DNA of 64,000 nt from positions 85,810 to 149,809 of the forward strand of contig CALFLL010000072.1 in the NCBI GenBank assembly GCA_937880845.1, written 5' to 3'. Origin of the DNA: an uncultured Drancourtella sp. (lineage in GTDB: Bacteria > Bacillota > Clostridia > Lachnospirales > Lachnospiraceae). Position numbers and translations under genes: made by a program. The notes below the pieces were generated by a model that was given only the letters and a program-made list of their open reading frames with translations, was not told the DNA's origin and did not search any database. Positions 1 to 8,581 of this stretch are shown piece by piece (position 1 is the first letter of the stretch; each line of letters begins with the position of its first letter).

Positions 1-927
1 GGAGGACTTTTGTATTACTTTTATAAACTGGATGAATGGGCCATTCTCCCGTCTTTGATCTTTATGGGAGTAGGGGCTATGACGGATTTCCGTCCGCTTA
101 TAGCCAATCCAAAGAGCTTTCTTCTCGGAGCTGCGGCACAGTTTGGTATTTTTGCTGCATATCTGGGAGCCATGGCTATGGGATTTTCCGACAAAGCAGC
201 AGCAGCCATTGCCATCATTGGCGGTGCAGACGGACCGACATCCATCTTCCTTTGTGGTAAATTACAGCAGACCGCACTCCTTGGACCAATCGCAGTTGCG
301 GCTTATTCTTATATGGCGTTGGTACCGATTATCCAGCCGCCGATCATGAAACTTCTGACAACAGAAAAAGAACGAAAAATCAAGATGGAGCAGCTTCGTC
401 CGGTATCCAAACTGGAAGCCATTCTGTTCCCGATCATTGTTACCATCGTGGTCTGTCTGATCCTTCCGACGACAGCTCCTCTTGTTGGTATGCTGATGCT
501 TGGAAACCTCTTCCGTGAATCCGGAGTGGTAAGACAGCTGACAGAAACAGCATCTAACGCGTTGATGTATATCGTAGTTATCCTTCTTGGTACTTCTGTC
601 GGAGCAACGACAAGTGCAGAAGCATTTTTAAACTGGGATACGATCAAGATTGTTATACTTGGACTGATCGCCTTTGCATTTGGTACTGCGGCCGGGGTTA
701 TATTCGGTAAGATCATGTGTTATGCGACAGGTGGAAAGGTCAATCCATTGATTGGTTCTGCCGGTGTATCCGCGGTTCCGATGGCAGCACGTGTATCACA
801 AAAAGTAGGAGCGGAAGCAGATCCGACCAACTTCCTTTTGATGCACGCAATGGGACCAAATGTAGCCGGAGTAATCGGAACAGCAGTAGCAGCAGGAACA
901 TTTATGGCGATTTTCGGAGTGAAATAA
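1..927 (+). CDS. oadB: Oxaloacetate decarboxylase (Na+ pump) beta subunit, 5' end outside window
   Basis: Integral membrane subunit of a biotin-dependent sodium-pumping decarboxylase; in this family it decarboxylates carboxybiotin and couples this to Na+ export. The frame is open from base 1, so the N-terminus lies to the left. About 305 residues are visible, very hydrophobic, with several membrane segments. The hallmark loop GGADGPTSIF (bases about 219-248) holds the conserved Asp, and the later NPLIGSAGVSAVPMAARVSQ helix matches the second conserved membrane region. The carboxyltransferase gene follows 18 bases after the stop, which supports oxaloacetate over glutaconyl-CoA or methylmalonyl-CoA as substrate, although beta subunits alone do not separate these. 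Family certain, substrate probable. Confidence 0.93.
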   Translation, partial: GGLLYYFYKLDEWAILPSLIFMGVGAMTDFRPLIANPKSFLLGAAAQFGIFAAYLGAMAMGFSDKAAAAIAIIGGADGPTSIFLCGKLQQTALLGPIAVAAYSYMALVPIIQPPIMKLLTTEKERKIKMEQLRPVSKLEAILFPIIVTIVVCLILPTTAPLVGMLMLGNLFRESGVVRQLTETASNALMYIVVILLGTSVGATTSAEAFLNWDTIKIVILGLIAFAFGTAAGVIFGKIMCYATGGKVNPLIGSAGVSAVPMAARVSQKVGAEADPTNFLLMHAMGPNVAGVIGTAVAAGTFMAIFGVK

Positions 928-945
928 TTCTAGGAGGAAATGGAA

Positions 946-2358
946 ATGGCAGAGCAAAAACCAATTAAAATAACAGAAACCATACTGCGAGATGCTCATC
1001 AGTCACTGATTGCAACAAGAATGACGACAGAACAGATGATGCCGATCGTGGAAAAACTTGATAAAGTAGGATATCATTCGGTAGAATGTTGGGGAGGAGC
1101 AACATTCGATGCATCTCTTCGCTTCCTGAAAGAAGATCCGTGGGAAAGACTTCGTAAATTCCGTGACGGATTCAAAAATACAAAACTTCAGATGCTGTTC
1201 CGTGGACAGAATATTTTGGGATATCGTCCATATGGTGATGATGTGGTAGAATATTTCGTACAGAAGTCTGCCGCAAACGGAATTGATATTATTCGTATTT
1301 TTGACTGCTTAAATGACCTTCGCAATTTAAAAACGGCCGTCAAAGCAGCAAACAAAGAAAAGGCCCATGCACAGGTAGCACTTTCTTATACATTGGGAGA
1401 TGCCTATACGTTAGAATATTGGGTACAGAAAGCAAAAGAAATTGAAGAAATGGGTGCGGATTCCATTTGCATTAAAGATATGGCAGGACTTCTTGTTCCG
1501 TATCGGGCAACAGAACTTGTGACGGCTTTAAAAGAAGCAACAAATCTTCCGATACAGCTTCACACACACTATACATCAGGTGTGGCATCCATGACTTATC
1601 TAAAAGCCATTGAAGCAGGTGTGGATGTGATCGATACTGCCATGTCACCGTTTGCCCTTGGAACATCCCAGCCGGCTACGGAAGTAATGGTAGAAACTTT
1701 AAAAGGAACACCGTATGACACAGGATTTGACCAGAATCTTCTTGCGGAAATCGCAGATTATTTCCGGCCGATCAGAGATGAAGCCCTGGAAAGCGGCCTT
1801 CTGAATCCAAAAAATCTTGGAGTCAATATTAAAACTTTATTGTACCAGGTTCCGGGAGGAATGTTATCCAACCTGACATCCCAGCTGAAAGAACAGAAAG
1901 CGGAAGATAAATTCTATGAAGTGCTGGAAGAAGTACCAAGAGTAAGAAAAGATCTTGGAGAACCACCACTTGTCACACCGTCTTCACAAATCGTGGGAAC
2001 ACAGGCCGTGTTTAATGTATTGATGGGAGAACGCTACAAAGTAGCAACAAAAGAAACAAAAGATCTTCTGAAAGGAAAATACGGTGCGACGGTAAAACCG
2101 TTCAACGAAGATGTGAAGAAAAAATGTCTTGGCGATGAAATGGATGACTGCATTACATGCCGTCCGGCAGACCTGATTCCGGATGAGTTGGAAACATTGG
2201 AAAGTGAAATGAAGCAGTGGAAGCAGCAAGATGAAGATGTCTTGACTTATGCACTCTTCCCTCAAGTAGCTGTTGATTTCTTTAAATACCGCGAAGCACA
2301 GCAGACAAGAATCGATCAGACGATAGCAGACACAAAGAACGGAAGTTATCCGGTATAA
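946..2358 (+). CDS. oadA: Oxaloacetate decarboxylase alpha subunit, carboxyltransferase part
   Basis: Cytoplasmic carboxyltransferase that moves CO2 from oxaloacetate to biotin. The N-terminal TIM barrel begins with the metal/substrate motif TILRDAHQS; further on are RGQNILGYR, the lysine-bearing KDMAG and the metal-binding LHTHYTSG. At about 470 residues it lacks the C-terminal biotinyl domain with the MKM signature found in fused OadA proteins, so the biotin carrier must be a separate gene, presumably upstream of the window with the small gamma-type subunit. AGGAGG at 932-937 suits the ATG at 946 better than the ATG at 940, which lies only 2 bases from it. It forms an operon with the beta subunit and ends at a strong terminator. 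Confidence 0.93.
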   Translation: MAEQKPIKITETILRDAHQSLIATRMTTEQMMPIVEKLDKVGYHSVECWGGATFDASLRFLKEDPWERLRKFRDGFKNTKLQMLFRGQNILGYRPYGDDVVEYFVQKSAANGIDIIRIFDCLNDLRNLKTAVKAANKEKAHAQVALSYTLGDAYTLEYWVQKAKEIEEMGADSICIKDMAGLLVPYRATELVTALKEATNLPIQLHTHYTSGVASMTYLKAIEAGVDVIDTAMSPFALGTSQPATEVMVETLKGTPYDTGFDQNLLAEIADYFRPIRDEALESGLLNPKNLGVNIKTLLYQVPGGMLSNLTSQLKEQKAEDKFYEVLEEVPRVRKDLGEPPLVTPSSQIVGTQAVFNVLMGERYKVATKETKDLLKGKYGATVKPFNEDVKKKCLGDEMDDCITCRPADLIPDELETLESEMKQWKQQDEDVLTYALFPQVAVDFFKYREAQQTRIDQTIADTKNGSYPV

Positions 2359-2373
2359 TGTTAAACCAATAGA

Positions 2374-2418
2374 AAACAGGGCGTTCGGCTTGAAAAAACC
2401 GGATGCCCTGTTTCTTTT
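2374..2418 (+). terminator. Rho-independent terminator after oadA
   Basis: Arms AAACAGGGC and GCCCTGTTT extend with wobble pairs to a stem of about 16 bp around a small A-rich loop, followed by TTTCTTTT. It closes the decarboxylase operon. Confidence 0.9.
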
Positions 2419-2498
2419 ATATTGACAGAAAGGTAAGTCCCAGATAAAATGAAGCCGTAGAAAAATGTACAAAAGTATAAAATTAAGGAGCTGAAAAT

Positions 2499-3188
2499 AT
2501 GGGCGAATTTGATACCATTGTTTTAGGTGAAGAATCGGAAACAGAAGTGGAAGAAATTAAACAGGAACTGGAAATGAGTGAAGATACAGAAGCGAATGAA
2601 AATAAACAGGAAATTGAAGAAGAAAATAAGAAAGAAAATTTGAAAGAAGATATGGAGAAAGACAAAGACAAGGAGATCCTGCCGGAAGAAAGCAAGTATC
2701 TTCGATACATTTCTGAATTACGAAAGGCGGACAGTGAACTTGCCCTTGCAAAAGCAGAGTCAGCGGAGCTGGCAATGCAGATGGATAAGTTTAAGACACA
2801 TTATACAGCGTATGAAAAACATATCCGTTCACTGCTTCGGGAAATGCATTCCGATCTTGGAAAAAATTCCAGAAGATTGGTCGAATTATCTAAAAAAATC
2901 AAAACCGACAGTGAATCACTGGAAGGAAGAATCGACGGAGAAGTCGAAAGGCTAACCCGTGAACTGACAAGAGCTATTGAGGAAGATGTAAAGTCATCTT
3001 GTGAAAAGGAACTTACAAAGGTTGCAGAGGCAACAGAAGTGCTTTATGAGTACAGCGAACAAGTAAAAGAACAATATATCAGATTCCAGAAAATGGAAAA
3101 GATCAAAATGGGACTTTTCCTTATAAGCAGTATCTGTTCTCCGGTTGTTCTGATTTTGCTTCTTTTGAATATGTTCCATATCATTTAA
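2499..3188 (+). CDS. Acidic coiled-coil protein with C-terminal membrane anchor
   Basis: 229 residues, family not recognised. Residues 1-65 are extremely rich in Glu, Lys and Asn and probably disordered. Residues 70-200 form a long heptad-like coiled coil. The last 25 residues are one hydrophobic segment (GLFLISSICSPVVLILLLLN) followed by a short tail. No signal peptide is present, so the expected topology is cytoplasmic with a C-terminal tail anchor. The ATG follows AAGGAGCTGAAAAT. Terminators on both sides make it monocistronic. By shape it could be a scaffold or cell-envelope organiser, but this is only an impression. Confidence 0.75.
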   Translation: MGEFDTIVLGEESETEVEEIKQELEMSEDTEANENKQEIEEENKKENLKEDMEKDKDKEILPEESKYLRYISELRKADSELALAKAESAELAMQMDKFKTHYTAYEKHIRSLLREMHSDLGKNSRRLVELSKKIKTDSESLEGRIDGEVERLTRELTRAIEEDVKSSCEKELTKVAEATEVLYEYSEQVKEQYIRFQKMEKIKMGLFLISSICSPVVLILLLLNMFHII

Positions 3189-3189
3189 A

Positions 3190-3228
3190 AAAAGAGGAAA
3201 TCGGACAACAAGTCTGATTTCCTTTTTT
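3190..3228 (+). terminator. Rho-independent terminator
   Basis: GGAAATCGGAC pairs with GTCTGATTTCC (11 bp, one G-T pair), loop AACAA, followed by six T. Confidence 0.92.
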
Positions 3229-3275
3229 GTACAAAAAAGAAAACATTTTACAGTACTTTAAAGGCGGGAAATTTC

Positions 3276-3304
3276 TTGTAAAGAAACTTGGAGTAGAGTA
3301 TAAT
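3276..3304 (+). promoter_or_regulatory. Sigma-70 type promoter of the RpiR regulator
   Basis: TTGTAA at 3276-3281, a 17-bp spacer and a perfect TATAAT at 3299-3304, 40 bases before the GTG start at 3344. Confidence 0.75.
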
Positions 3305-3343
3305 ATAAACGTTATTATGTATATTTATCGCAGGAGGCAGAAA

Positions 3344-4261
3344 GTGGTTGGTAAGAATGAATTGCTGGACAGAATAGAAGGACATTATGCCAAGATGAGC
3401 AAAAGCCAGAAAAAACTGGCGGATTTTATCAAAACTTCTTATGAAAAGGCAGTGTTTATGACGGCGGCAAAGTTAGGAGAAGTGGTTGGTGTCAGTGAGT
3501 CAACAGCTGTACGATTCGCGGTTCAGCTTGGATACAGAGGATATCCGCAATTTCAGAAGGCACTGGAGGAACTTGTGAGTAACCGGCTCAATTCCATTCA
3601 GAGGATGGAAGTGACATACGGACGTATCAGTCAGTCGGAGATTCTGATGAGTGTGCTGCAGTCAGATATTGAGAAGATTAAGATGACCATGGAGCATATT
3701 GATCAAAATGCATTTGAACTTGCGGTAGATACCATCCTGCAGGCCAGACGGATCTATATTGTGGGGATTAGAAGCTGTGCGCCTCTTGCAAATTTTCTGG
3801 GATTTTATCTGAATCTTGTCTGTGACAATGTGATCACGGTCAATACAAACAGTTCCAGTGAGATTTTTGAACAACTGATACGGATAAGTGAAGAAGATGT
3901 CATCATCGGCATCAGTTTTCCACGCTATTCTATGAGGACTTTAAAGGCACTGGAATTTGCCAATAACAGGAAGGCCAAGATTATTACACTAACAGACAGT
4001 ATTCATTCTCCGATGAATTTATATTCATCCTGCAACTTGATTGCCAGAAGTGATATGGCATCCATTGTAGATTCCCTTGTGGCACCACTGAGTGTCATTA
4101 ATGCTCTGGTGGTAGCCCTTTGTATGAAGAAGCAGACTGAAGTCATCGAAAGACTGGAAACGCTAGAACAGATTTGGGACGAATATCAGGTGTACAGCCG
4201 GGATGAATTAAATCAGGCAAGTGATCAGGTGACGCTTCGCGTACAGGAGGAAACAGAATAG
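3344..4261 (+). CDS. RpiR/MurR-family transcription regulator (HTH + SIS)
   Basis: About 305 residues. The N-terminal part (residues 1-80) is the RpiR-type helix-turn-helix, with MSKSQKKLADFI and the recognition region VSESTAVRFAVQLGYRGYPQF. The C-terminal half is a SIS sugar-phosphate-binding fold (IYIVGIRSCAPLANFL; VIIGISFPRYSMRTL). Such proteins sense phosphosugars and control amino-sugar or pentose use. The start is taken as GTG at 3344, which follows CAGGAGGCAGAAA; the frame is open upstream to 3227 but that stretch contains the promoter. The target genes are not evident from the neighbours. The gene may be co-transcribed with the flavoprotein 24 bases downstream. Confidence 0.9.
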   Translation: MVGKNELLDRIEGHYAKMSKSQKKLADFIKTSYEKAVFMTAAKLGEVVGVSESTAVRFAVQLGYRGYPQFQKALEELVSNRLNSIQRMEVTYGRISQSEILMSVLQSDIEKIKMTMEHIDQNAFELAVDTILQARRIYIVGIRSCAPLANFLGFYLNLVCDNVITVNTNSSSEIFEQLIRISEEDVIIGISFPRYSMRTLKALEFANNRKAKIITLTDSIHSPMNLYSSCNLIARSDMASIVDSLVAPLSVINALVVALCMKKQTEVIERLETLEQIWDEYQVYSRDELNQASDQVTLRVQEETE

Positions 4262-4285
4262 GAAACATAAGAAAAGGAGAACCGG

Positions 4286-5521
4286 ATGGGGAAGACACTG
4301 GTAATCGGCGGCGGGGCAGCCGGCATGATGGCAGCGATCTTTGCAGCCAGAGGAGGCAGCAGCGTCGAGTTATTTGAAAAAAACGAAAAATTAGGGAAAA
4401 AAATATATATTACAGGAAAGGGCAGATGCAATCTCACCAATGCCTGTGATATGGAAGAACTTCTGGATTCCGTTGTTACCAATAAGAAGTTTTTATATAG
4501 TAGTTTTTATGGATTTACAAATGAAGAAACGATGGAATTTTTTGAAGAAATCGGACTAAGAATCAAAACCGAACGGGGAAACAGAGTATTTCCGAGTTCA
4601 GATCATTCTTCTGACGTGATTCGGGTACTTCAGGAAGAACTAAAACGTCTTGGAGTGATCATACATCTGCAGACCAAGGTTACATGGGTGGGGGAAAAGG
4701 AAGGAAGATTTTCTCATATAAAGCTTGCCGACGGAACCGAAACTTTTGGAGATGCCTGTATCATTGCAACAGGCGGTAATTCTTATCAGACCACAGGTTC
4801 TGACGGAGATGGTTACCGATTTGCAAGAAATCTTGGACATACGGTACAGGAGATTCGGCCGGCACTTGTTCCGTTGGAAACAAAGGAAGCCTTTGTAAAA
4901 GAATTGCAGGGACTGTCTCTTCGAAATGTAGAGGTGGCTATTTACGATGGAAAGAAAGAAAAATACCGTGACTTTGGAGAAATGCTTTTTACCCATTACG
5001 GGGTCAGCGGACCATTGATGTTGACTGCCAGCTCTTTTATCGGGAAGATTTTAGAGGAACGTCCTCTCCGGCTTGTGATTGACCTGAAGCCGGCTCTTTC
5101 TTTTGAACAGCTGGATGCCCGCGTATTACGGGATTTTGAAGAAAACAAAAATAAACAGTTTAAAAATGCAGTTGGAAAGCTGTTCCCTGCCAAACTGATT
5201 CCGGTGATGATTGAGCAAAGCGGGATTCATCCGGATAAAAAGGTAAATGAGATTTCCAAAGAAGAAAGACAGCACTTTGTTTTTCTTATGAAAGGACTGG
5301 AGATCACTCTTACCGGACTGCGTGGATATAATGAAGCCGTCATTACCCAGGGAGGGGTCAGTGTAAAGGAAATTAATCCGGCTACCATGGAATCTAAGAA
5401 GGTAAAGGGCATTTATTTTGCGGGAGAGGTTTTGGATTTGGATGCTGTGACCGGAGGATTTAATTTGCAAATTGCATGGTCAACAGGAAATGCAGCAGGA
5501 GCCTGCTCGGCAGAAGAATAA
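4286..5521 (+). CDS. FAD/NAD(P)-dependent oxidoreductase, BaiN/HI0933 family
   Basis: 411-residue cytoplasmic flavoprotein. The N-terminal dinucleotide fold GGGAAGMMAAIFAARGG is followed by the family signature GKGRCNLTN. Further on are ATGGNSYQTTGSDGDGY, the THYGVSGP segment and the C-terminal FAD-contact region FAGEVLDLDAVTGGFNLQ. Length is normal for the YhiN/HI0933 family. Bile-acid dehydroxylation was shown for one member (BaiN), but most members are uncharacterised and ubiquitous, so no such role is claimed here. RBS AAGGAG precedes the ATG. The gene is followed after 21 bases by cytidylate kinase, an arrangement common in Clostridia. Confidence 0.9.
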   Translation: MGKTLVIGGGAAGMMAAIFAARGGSSVELFEKNEKLGKKIYITGKGRCNLTNACDMEELLDSVVTNKKFLYSSFYGFTNEETMEFFEEIGLRIKTERGNRVFPSSDHSSDVIRVLQEELKRLGVIIHLQTKVTWVGEKEGRFSHIKLADGTETFGDACIIATGGNSYQTTGSDGDGYRFARNLGHTVQEIRPALVPLETKEAFVKELQGLSLRNVEVAIYDGKKEKYRDFGEMLFTHYGVSGPLMLTASSFIGKILEERPLRLVIDLKPALSFEQLDARVLRDFEENKNKQFKNAVGKLFPAKLIPVMIEQSGIHPDKKVNEISKEERQHFVFLMKGLEITLTGLRGYNEAVITQGGVSVKEINPATMESKKVKGIYFAGEVLDLDAVTGGFNLQIAWSTGNAAGACSAEE

Positions 5522-5542
5522 AGGAAACAGGAGGAAACGATC

Positions 5543-6196
5543 GTGGGATATCAGATTGCCATTGACGGACCGGCGGGAGCCGGAAAAAGCACCATTGCCA
5601 AGCTGGTGGCAAAAAGAAAAGGTTATATTTATGTAGATACCGGAGCCATGTACAGAGGAATGGCCATTCATTTTTTAAATAAAGGAATCTCACCTGAGGA
5701 TACGGAAGGAATCAAACAGGCATGTGCTGATGCGACTATTACTATCGGATATGAAGACGGTCAGCAGCAGATTTATTTAAATGGCCAAAATGTTACGGAA
5801 AGATTAAGAGAAGAAGAAGTGGGGAACATGGCTTCCAAAAGCTCCGGAATCCCGGAGGTAAGAGCCAAACTTCTGCAACTTCAGCGGGAAATCGCCCAAA
5901 GAGAAAATGTAGTCATGGACGGACGGGATATAGGGACAAGCATCCTGCCTGATGCAAATGTTAAGATTTTCTTAACTGCAAGTGTTGACACCAGAGCCTT
6001 ACGCCGCTACAATGAGCTATTGGATAAGGGAGAAGACTGCGATCTGGCGAAAATTGCGGCGGACATTGCAGAAAGAGACAGAAGAGATATGTCAAGAGAA
6101 ATCTCTCCTTTACGTCAGGCAGAAGATGCCGTTCTTATAGACAGCTCTGATCTGACGATCGAAGAAGTTGTAGACAGAATAGAAACACTTTTGTAA
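5543..6196 (+). CDS. cmk: Cytidylate kinase
   Basis: 217 residues, the usual length. Phosphorylates CMP and dCMP with ATP. The P-loop IDGPAGAGKSTIAK lies at residues 6-19, followed by YVDTGAMYRG, then GRDIGTSILPDA and the lid arginines RDRRDMSRE. GTG start at 5543 preceded by AGGAGG. It is the last core gene before the capsule locus; the usual partner IspH or S1-type genes are not present downstream here. Confidence 0.96.
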   Translation: MGYQIAIDGPAGAGKSTIAKLVAKRKGYIYVDTGAMYRGMAIHFLNKGISPEDTEGIKQACADATITIGYEDGQQQIYLNGQNVTERLREEEVGNMASKSSGIPEVRAKLLQLQREIAQRENVVMDGRDIGTSILPDANVKIFLTASVDTRALRRYNELLDKGEDCDLAKIAADIAERDRRDMSREISPLRQAEDAVLIDSSDLTIEEVVDRIETLL

Positions 6197-6233
6197 CAAA
6201 ATGGAAAAAAATGGAAAACCCTGAAACTATTGC

Positions 6234-6263
6234 TTGAATTTAGGGGGGGGGGTAAAGTATAAT
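6234..6263 (+). promoter_or_regulatory. Promoter of the capsule locus with poly-G spacer
   Basis: TTGAAT at 6234-6239 and TATAAT at 6258-6263 are separated by 18 bases, ten of which are a G run. Loss of one G would give the optimal 17-bp spacer, so run length should tune transcription of the capsule genes starting at 6308. Promoter assignment is by motif; the effect on expression is inference. Confidence 0.7.
6243..6252 (+). repeat. Poly-G tract (10 G) in the promoter spacer
   Basis: Ten consecutive G between the -35 and -10 boxes of the only recognisable promoter of the capsule locus. One of four long G runs in the window, all inside this locus. Confidence 0.9.
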
Positions 6264-6307
6264 ATAACAGTGTATGTAATAGGATGGGTGGAATGGAGTG
6301 CTATGTT

Positions 6308-7042
6308 ATGAATCGATATGTAGATATGCATTGTCATATTATTCCGGGAGTAGATGACGGAGCCCAGACGCCGGAAGAGACAAAAGAGATGCTCACACAG
6401 GCGTGGGATGAGGGAATCCGCATCGTGGTGGCAACACCCCATTATCACAAGCGCAGAGGAAAGAATGATCTGGATCTGATCAAGAAACAGCTCCTCGTGG
6501 CAAGAAAGCTTGCCAAAGAAGTCAATCCACAGATGCAGATCTGCCTTGGGATGGAGATTTATTATGGGGAAGACATTCCGGAACTTTTAAAGGAAGGGAA
6601 GATTGTCAGCATCCGTAAATCACGGTATGTGCTGTTGGAATTCTCCCCGGATGACGATTTCCAATATATTGTAAATGCAGTAAGAAAGGTGCAGATGAGC
6701 GGTCATTCCGTGGTCATCGCCCATATAGAGCGATATAACTGTCTGCGCACAGACATTTCCAATGTGGAATATCTAAGAGAGATGGGTGCTTATATGCAGG
6801 TAAATGCCGGAAGTATCATCGGCAATTACGGAAGAAGCGTTAAGAAATTCCTCAGAGAGGCAATGAAAGAAGGACTGATCCAGGTAGTGGGGACTGATGC
6901 CCATGATACGGAAAAGAGAAGCCCGAAGATGAGGGATGCATATTCAGAAGTTGTAAAACGCTGCGGAGAAGAGTATGCAGATTTGATTTTTGAAAAAAAT
7001 GCAAAAAAGATTCTTCGAAACGAAGACTTGGATGAATATTAA
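6308..7042 (+). CDS. cpsB: Capsule tyrosine-protein phosphatase, PHP family
   Basis: About 244 residues, PHP-fold metal-dependent phosphatase (CpsB/YwqE). It removes phosphate from the CpsD kinase tyrosines and so controls capsule assembly. Metal ligands are visible in VDMHCHIIPGVDDGA, ATPHYHK, AHIERY and GTDAHDTEKRSP. The ATG at 6308 is chosen because GGAG (6295-6298) lies 9 bases upstream and the family normally starts right before the DMHCH motif; ATG codons at 6284 and 6293 are in frame alternatives. First gene of the locus, 45 bases after the poly-G promoter. Confidence 0.92.
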   Translation: MNRYVDMHCHIIPGVDDGAQTPEETKEMLTQAWDEGIRIVVATPHYHKRRGKNDLDLIKKQLLVARKLAKEVNPQMQICLGMEIYYGEDIPELLKEGKIVSIRKSRYVLLEFSPDDDFQYIVNAVRKVQMSGHSVVIAHIERYNCLRTDISNVEYLREMGAYMQVNAGSIIGNYGRSVKKFLREAMKEGLIQVVGTDAHDTEKRSPKMRDAYSEVVKRCGEEYADLIFEKNAKKILRNEDLDEY

Positions 7043-7063
7043 AAGAGAAAGGTATAGTTATTT

Positions 7064-7840
7064 ATGGAAGGAACAAACCAGAATATCAAAGAAAATGATG
7101 AAGTGACAATCGACCTGACAGAATTGTTTATGGCTTTATGGAATAAAGCGCATATTATTATTTTGGCAGGAATCCTCATGGGGTTATTGGCCTTTGTAGG
7201 CACCAAGCTTTTTATTACCCCGATGTATACGTCAACGACGAAGTTTTATGTACTGTCTAAAACAACCGATAATGGAAATGTAACATATAATGATCTTCAG
7301 ACAGGAGCACAGCTTACGAAGGACTATGCAGAGCTTGTAAAGAGCCGTCCGGTGCTGGAGGAAGTCATCTCCGTCCTGAACCTGGATATGGAAACAGACG
7401 ACCTGATAGACAAGATCACGGTTACCACACCGACAGATACTCGTGTCATGTCCATCCAGGTAGAAGATGAAGACCCAAAATTGGCAAGAGATATTGCCGA
7501 TGCAGTGCGCCAGGCAGTAAGTATCCAGATCAAAGAAATCATGGATGTAGATTCCGTTCAGACAGTGGAAGATGCCAATCTTCCACAACATGCCAGCAGC
7601 CCGAATGTGATGAAAAATGCCATCATCGGTGTCCTTCTTGGTATCCTGATCGCGGCAGCAATCATCATTTTGATTTTTATGTTGGATGATACGATCAAGA
7701 CGCCGGATGATGTGGAAAACTATCTGGGACTCAATGTTCTTGCCTCCATCCCGGTTTTTGACGGCGCTGCCATGAAAAACCAGAAGAGAGTGAAAGGACT
7801 GTCAGCAAAAAATTTCCAAAAGAAGACAGGAAAGAAATAG
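7064..7840 (+). CDS. cpsC: Wzz/CpsC-type chain-length and kinase-activator protein
   Basis: 258 residues. Polysaccharide co-polymerase that spans the membrane twice: segment 1 at about residues 31-51 (IIILAGILMGLLAFVGTKLF), segment 2 at about 187-209. The extracellular part holds the usual Wzz helices, and the cytoplasmic tail contains the DDTIKTPDDVENYLGLNVL motif that contacts the kinase in Gram-positive systems. Followed 22 bases later by the kinase, as in most cps operons. Confidence 0.92.
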   Translation: MEGTNQNIKENDEVTIDLTELFMALWNKAHIIILAGILMGLLAFVGTKLFITPMYTSTTKFYVLSKTTDNGNVTYNDLQTGAQLTKDYAELVKSRPVLEEVISVLNLDMETDDLIDKITVTTPTDTRVMSIQVEDEDPKLARDIADAVRQAVSIQIKEIMDVDSVQTVEDANLPQHASSPNVMKNAIIGVLLGILIAAAIIILIFMLDDTIKTPDDVENYLGLNVLASIPVFDGAAMKNQKRVKGLSAKNFQKKTGKK

Positions 7841-7862
7841 AAAGGTACGGAGGTTGTAACTT

Positions 7863-8555
7863 ATGAGAGAGATTACATTGAATTTAAAGAGTATGCAGGA
7901 CTACAGGGTGAATGAATCTTATAAACAGCTGCGTACCAACATTGAATTTTCAGGGGAAGAAAATAAGATTATTGCCATTACAAGCTGTACTCCGAGTGAA
8001 GGGAAAAGTACCGTGTCCATATCTATTGCCTATTCCCTTGCAGAAGCAGGAAGAAAGGTTCTCTTTATCGATGCGGATCTTCGTAAATCCGTATTGGCAG
8101 GACGGTATAAGATCAATGGGGAGATGAAGGGACTTACTCATTTTCTTTCAGGCCAGGGAGACCTTTCAGAAGTGCTTTGCAAGACAAATGTCAAGGGAAT
8201 GTTTGCTATTTTTGCAGGACCGGTGCCTCCAAATCCGGCAGAACTGCTTGGAAGTAAAAAGTTTGCAGCTTTATTAAAGGAAGCGAGAAACATTTACGAT
8301 TACATTATCATCGATACACCGCCTCTTGGAAGTGTGATTGACAGTGCCATCGTGTCTTCTGTGTGCGATGCGGCGGTCCTTGTTATTTCGGCAAATACCA
8401 TCAGTTATAAATTTGCTCGTTCCGTAAAGGAGCAGCTTGTCAAGACGGGATGTAACATCCTGGGAGTAGTATTAAATAAGGTTTCCATGAAACAGAATAA
8501 ATATTATGGAAAGTATTACGGAAAATATTATGGTCACTACGGAAATGAAAAGTAA
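7863..8555 (+). CDS. cpsD: Autophosphorylating tyrosine kinase of capsule synthesis
   Basis: 230 residues, BY-kinase. Walker A TPSEGKSTVS, Walker A' LFIDADLRKS and Walker B IIIDTPPLGSVID are all present. The C-terminal tail is a tyrosine cluster in a repeated pattern (YYGKYYGKYYGHYG), the phosphorylation target removed by CpsB. The membrane activator is the separate CpsC upstream. Length and order are standard for Firmicutes. Confidence 0.94.
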   Translation: MREITLNLKSMQDYRVNESYKQLRTNIEFSGEENKIIAITSCTPSEGKSTVSISIAYSLAEAGRKVLFIDADLRKSVLAGRYKINGEMKGLTHFLSGQGDLSEVLCKTNVKGMFAIFAGPVPPNPAELLGSKKFAALLKEARNIYDYIIIDTPPLGSVIDSAIVSSVCDAAVLVISANTISYKFARSVKEQLVKTGCNILGVVLNKVSMKQNKYYGKYYGKYYGHYGNEK

Positions 8556-8581
8556 GAACGAGAGAGTGGGAGAACAATAAG

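Noticed and set aside
2557..2775. Minus-strand ORFs opposite the coiled-coil gene and the recombinase tail
   Set aside because: They mirror Lys/Glu-rich coding sequence, have no RBS and encode Ser/Phe/Leu-rich low-complexity chains; shadows of the real genes.
6230..6235. TTGCTT as the -35 box of the capsule promoter
   Set aside because: It would leave a 22-bp spacer to TATAAT; TTGAAT at 6234 with 18 bp is much better.
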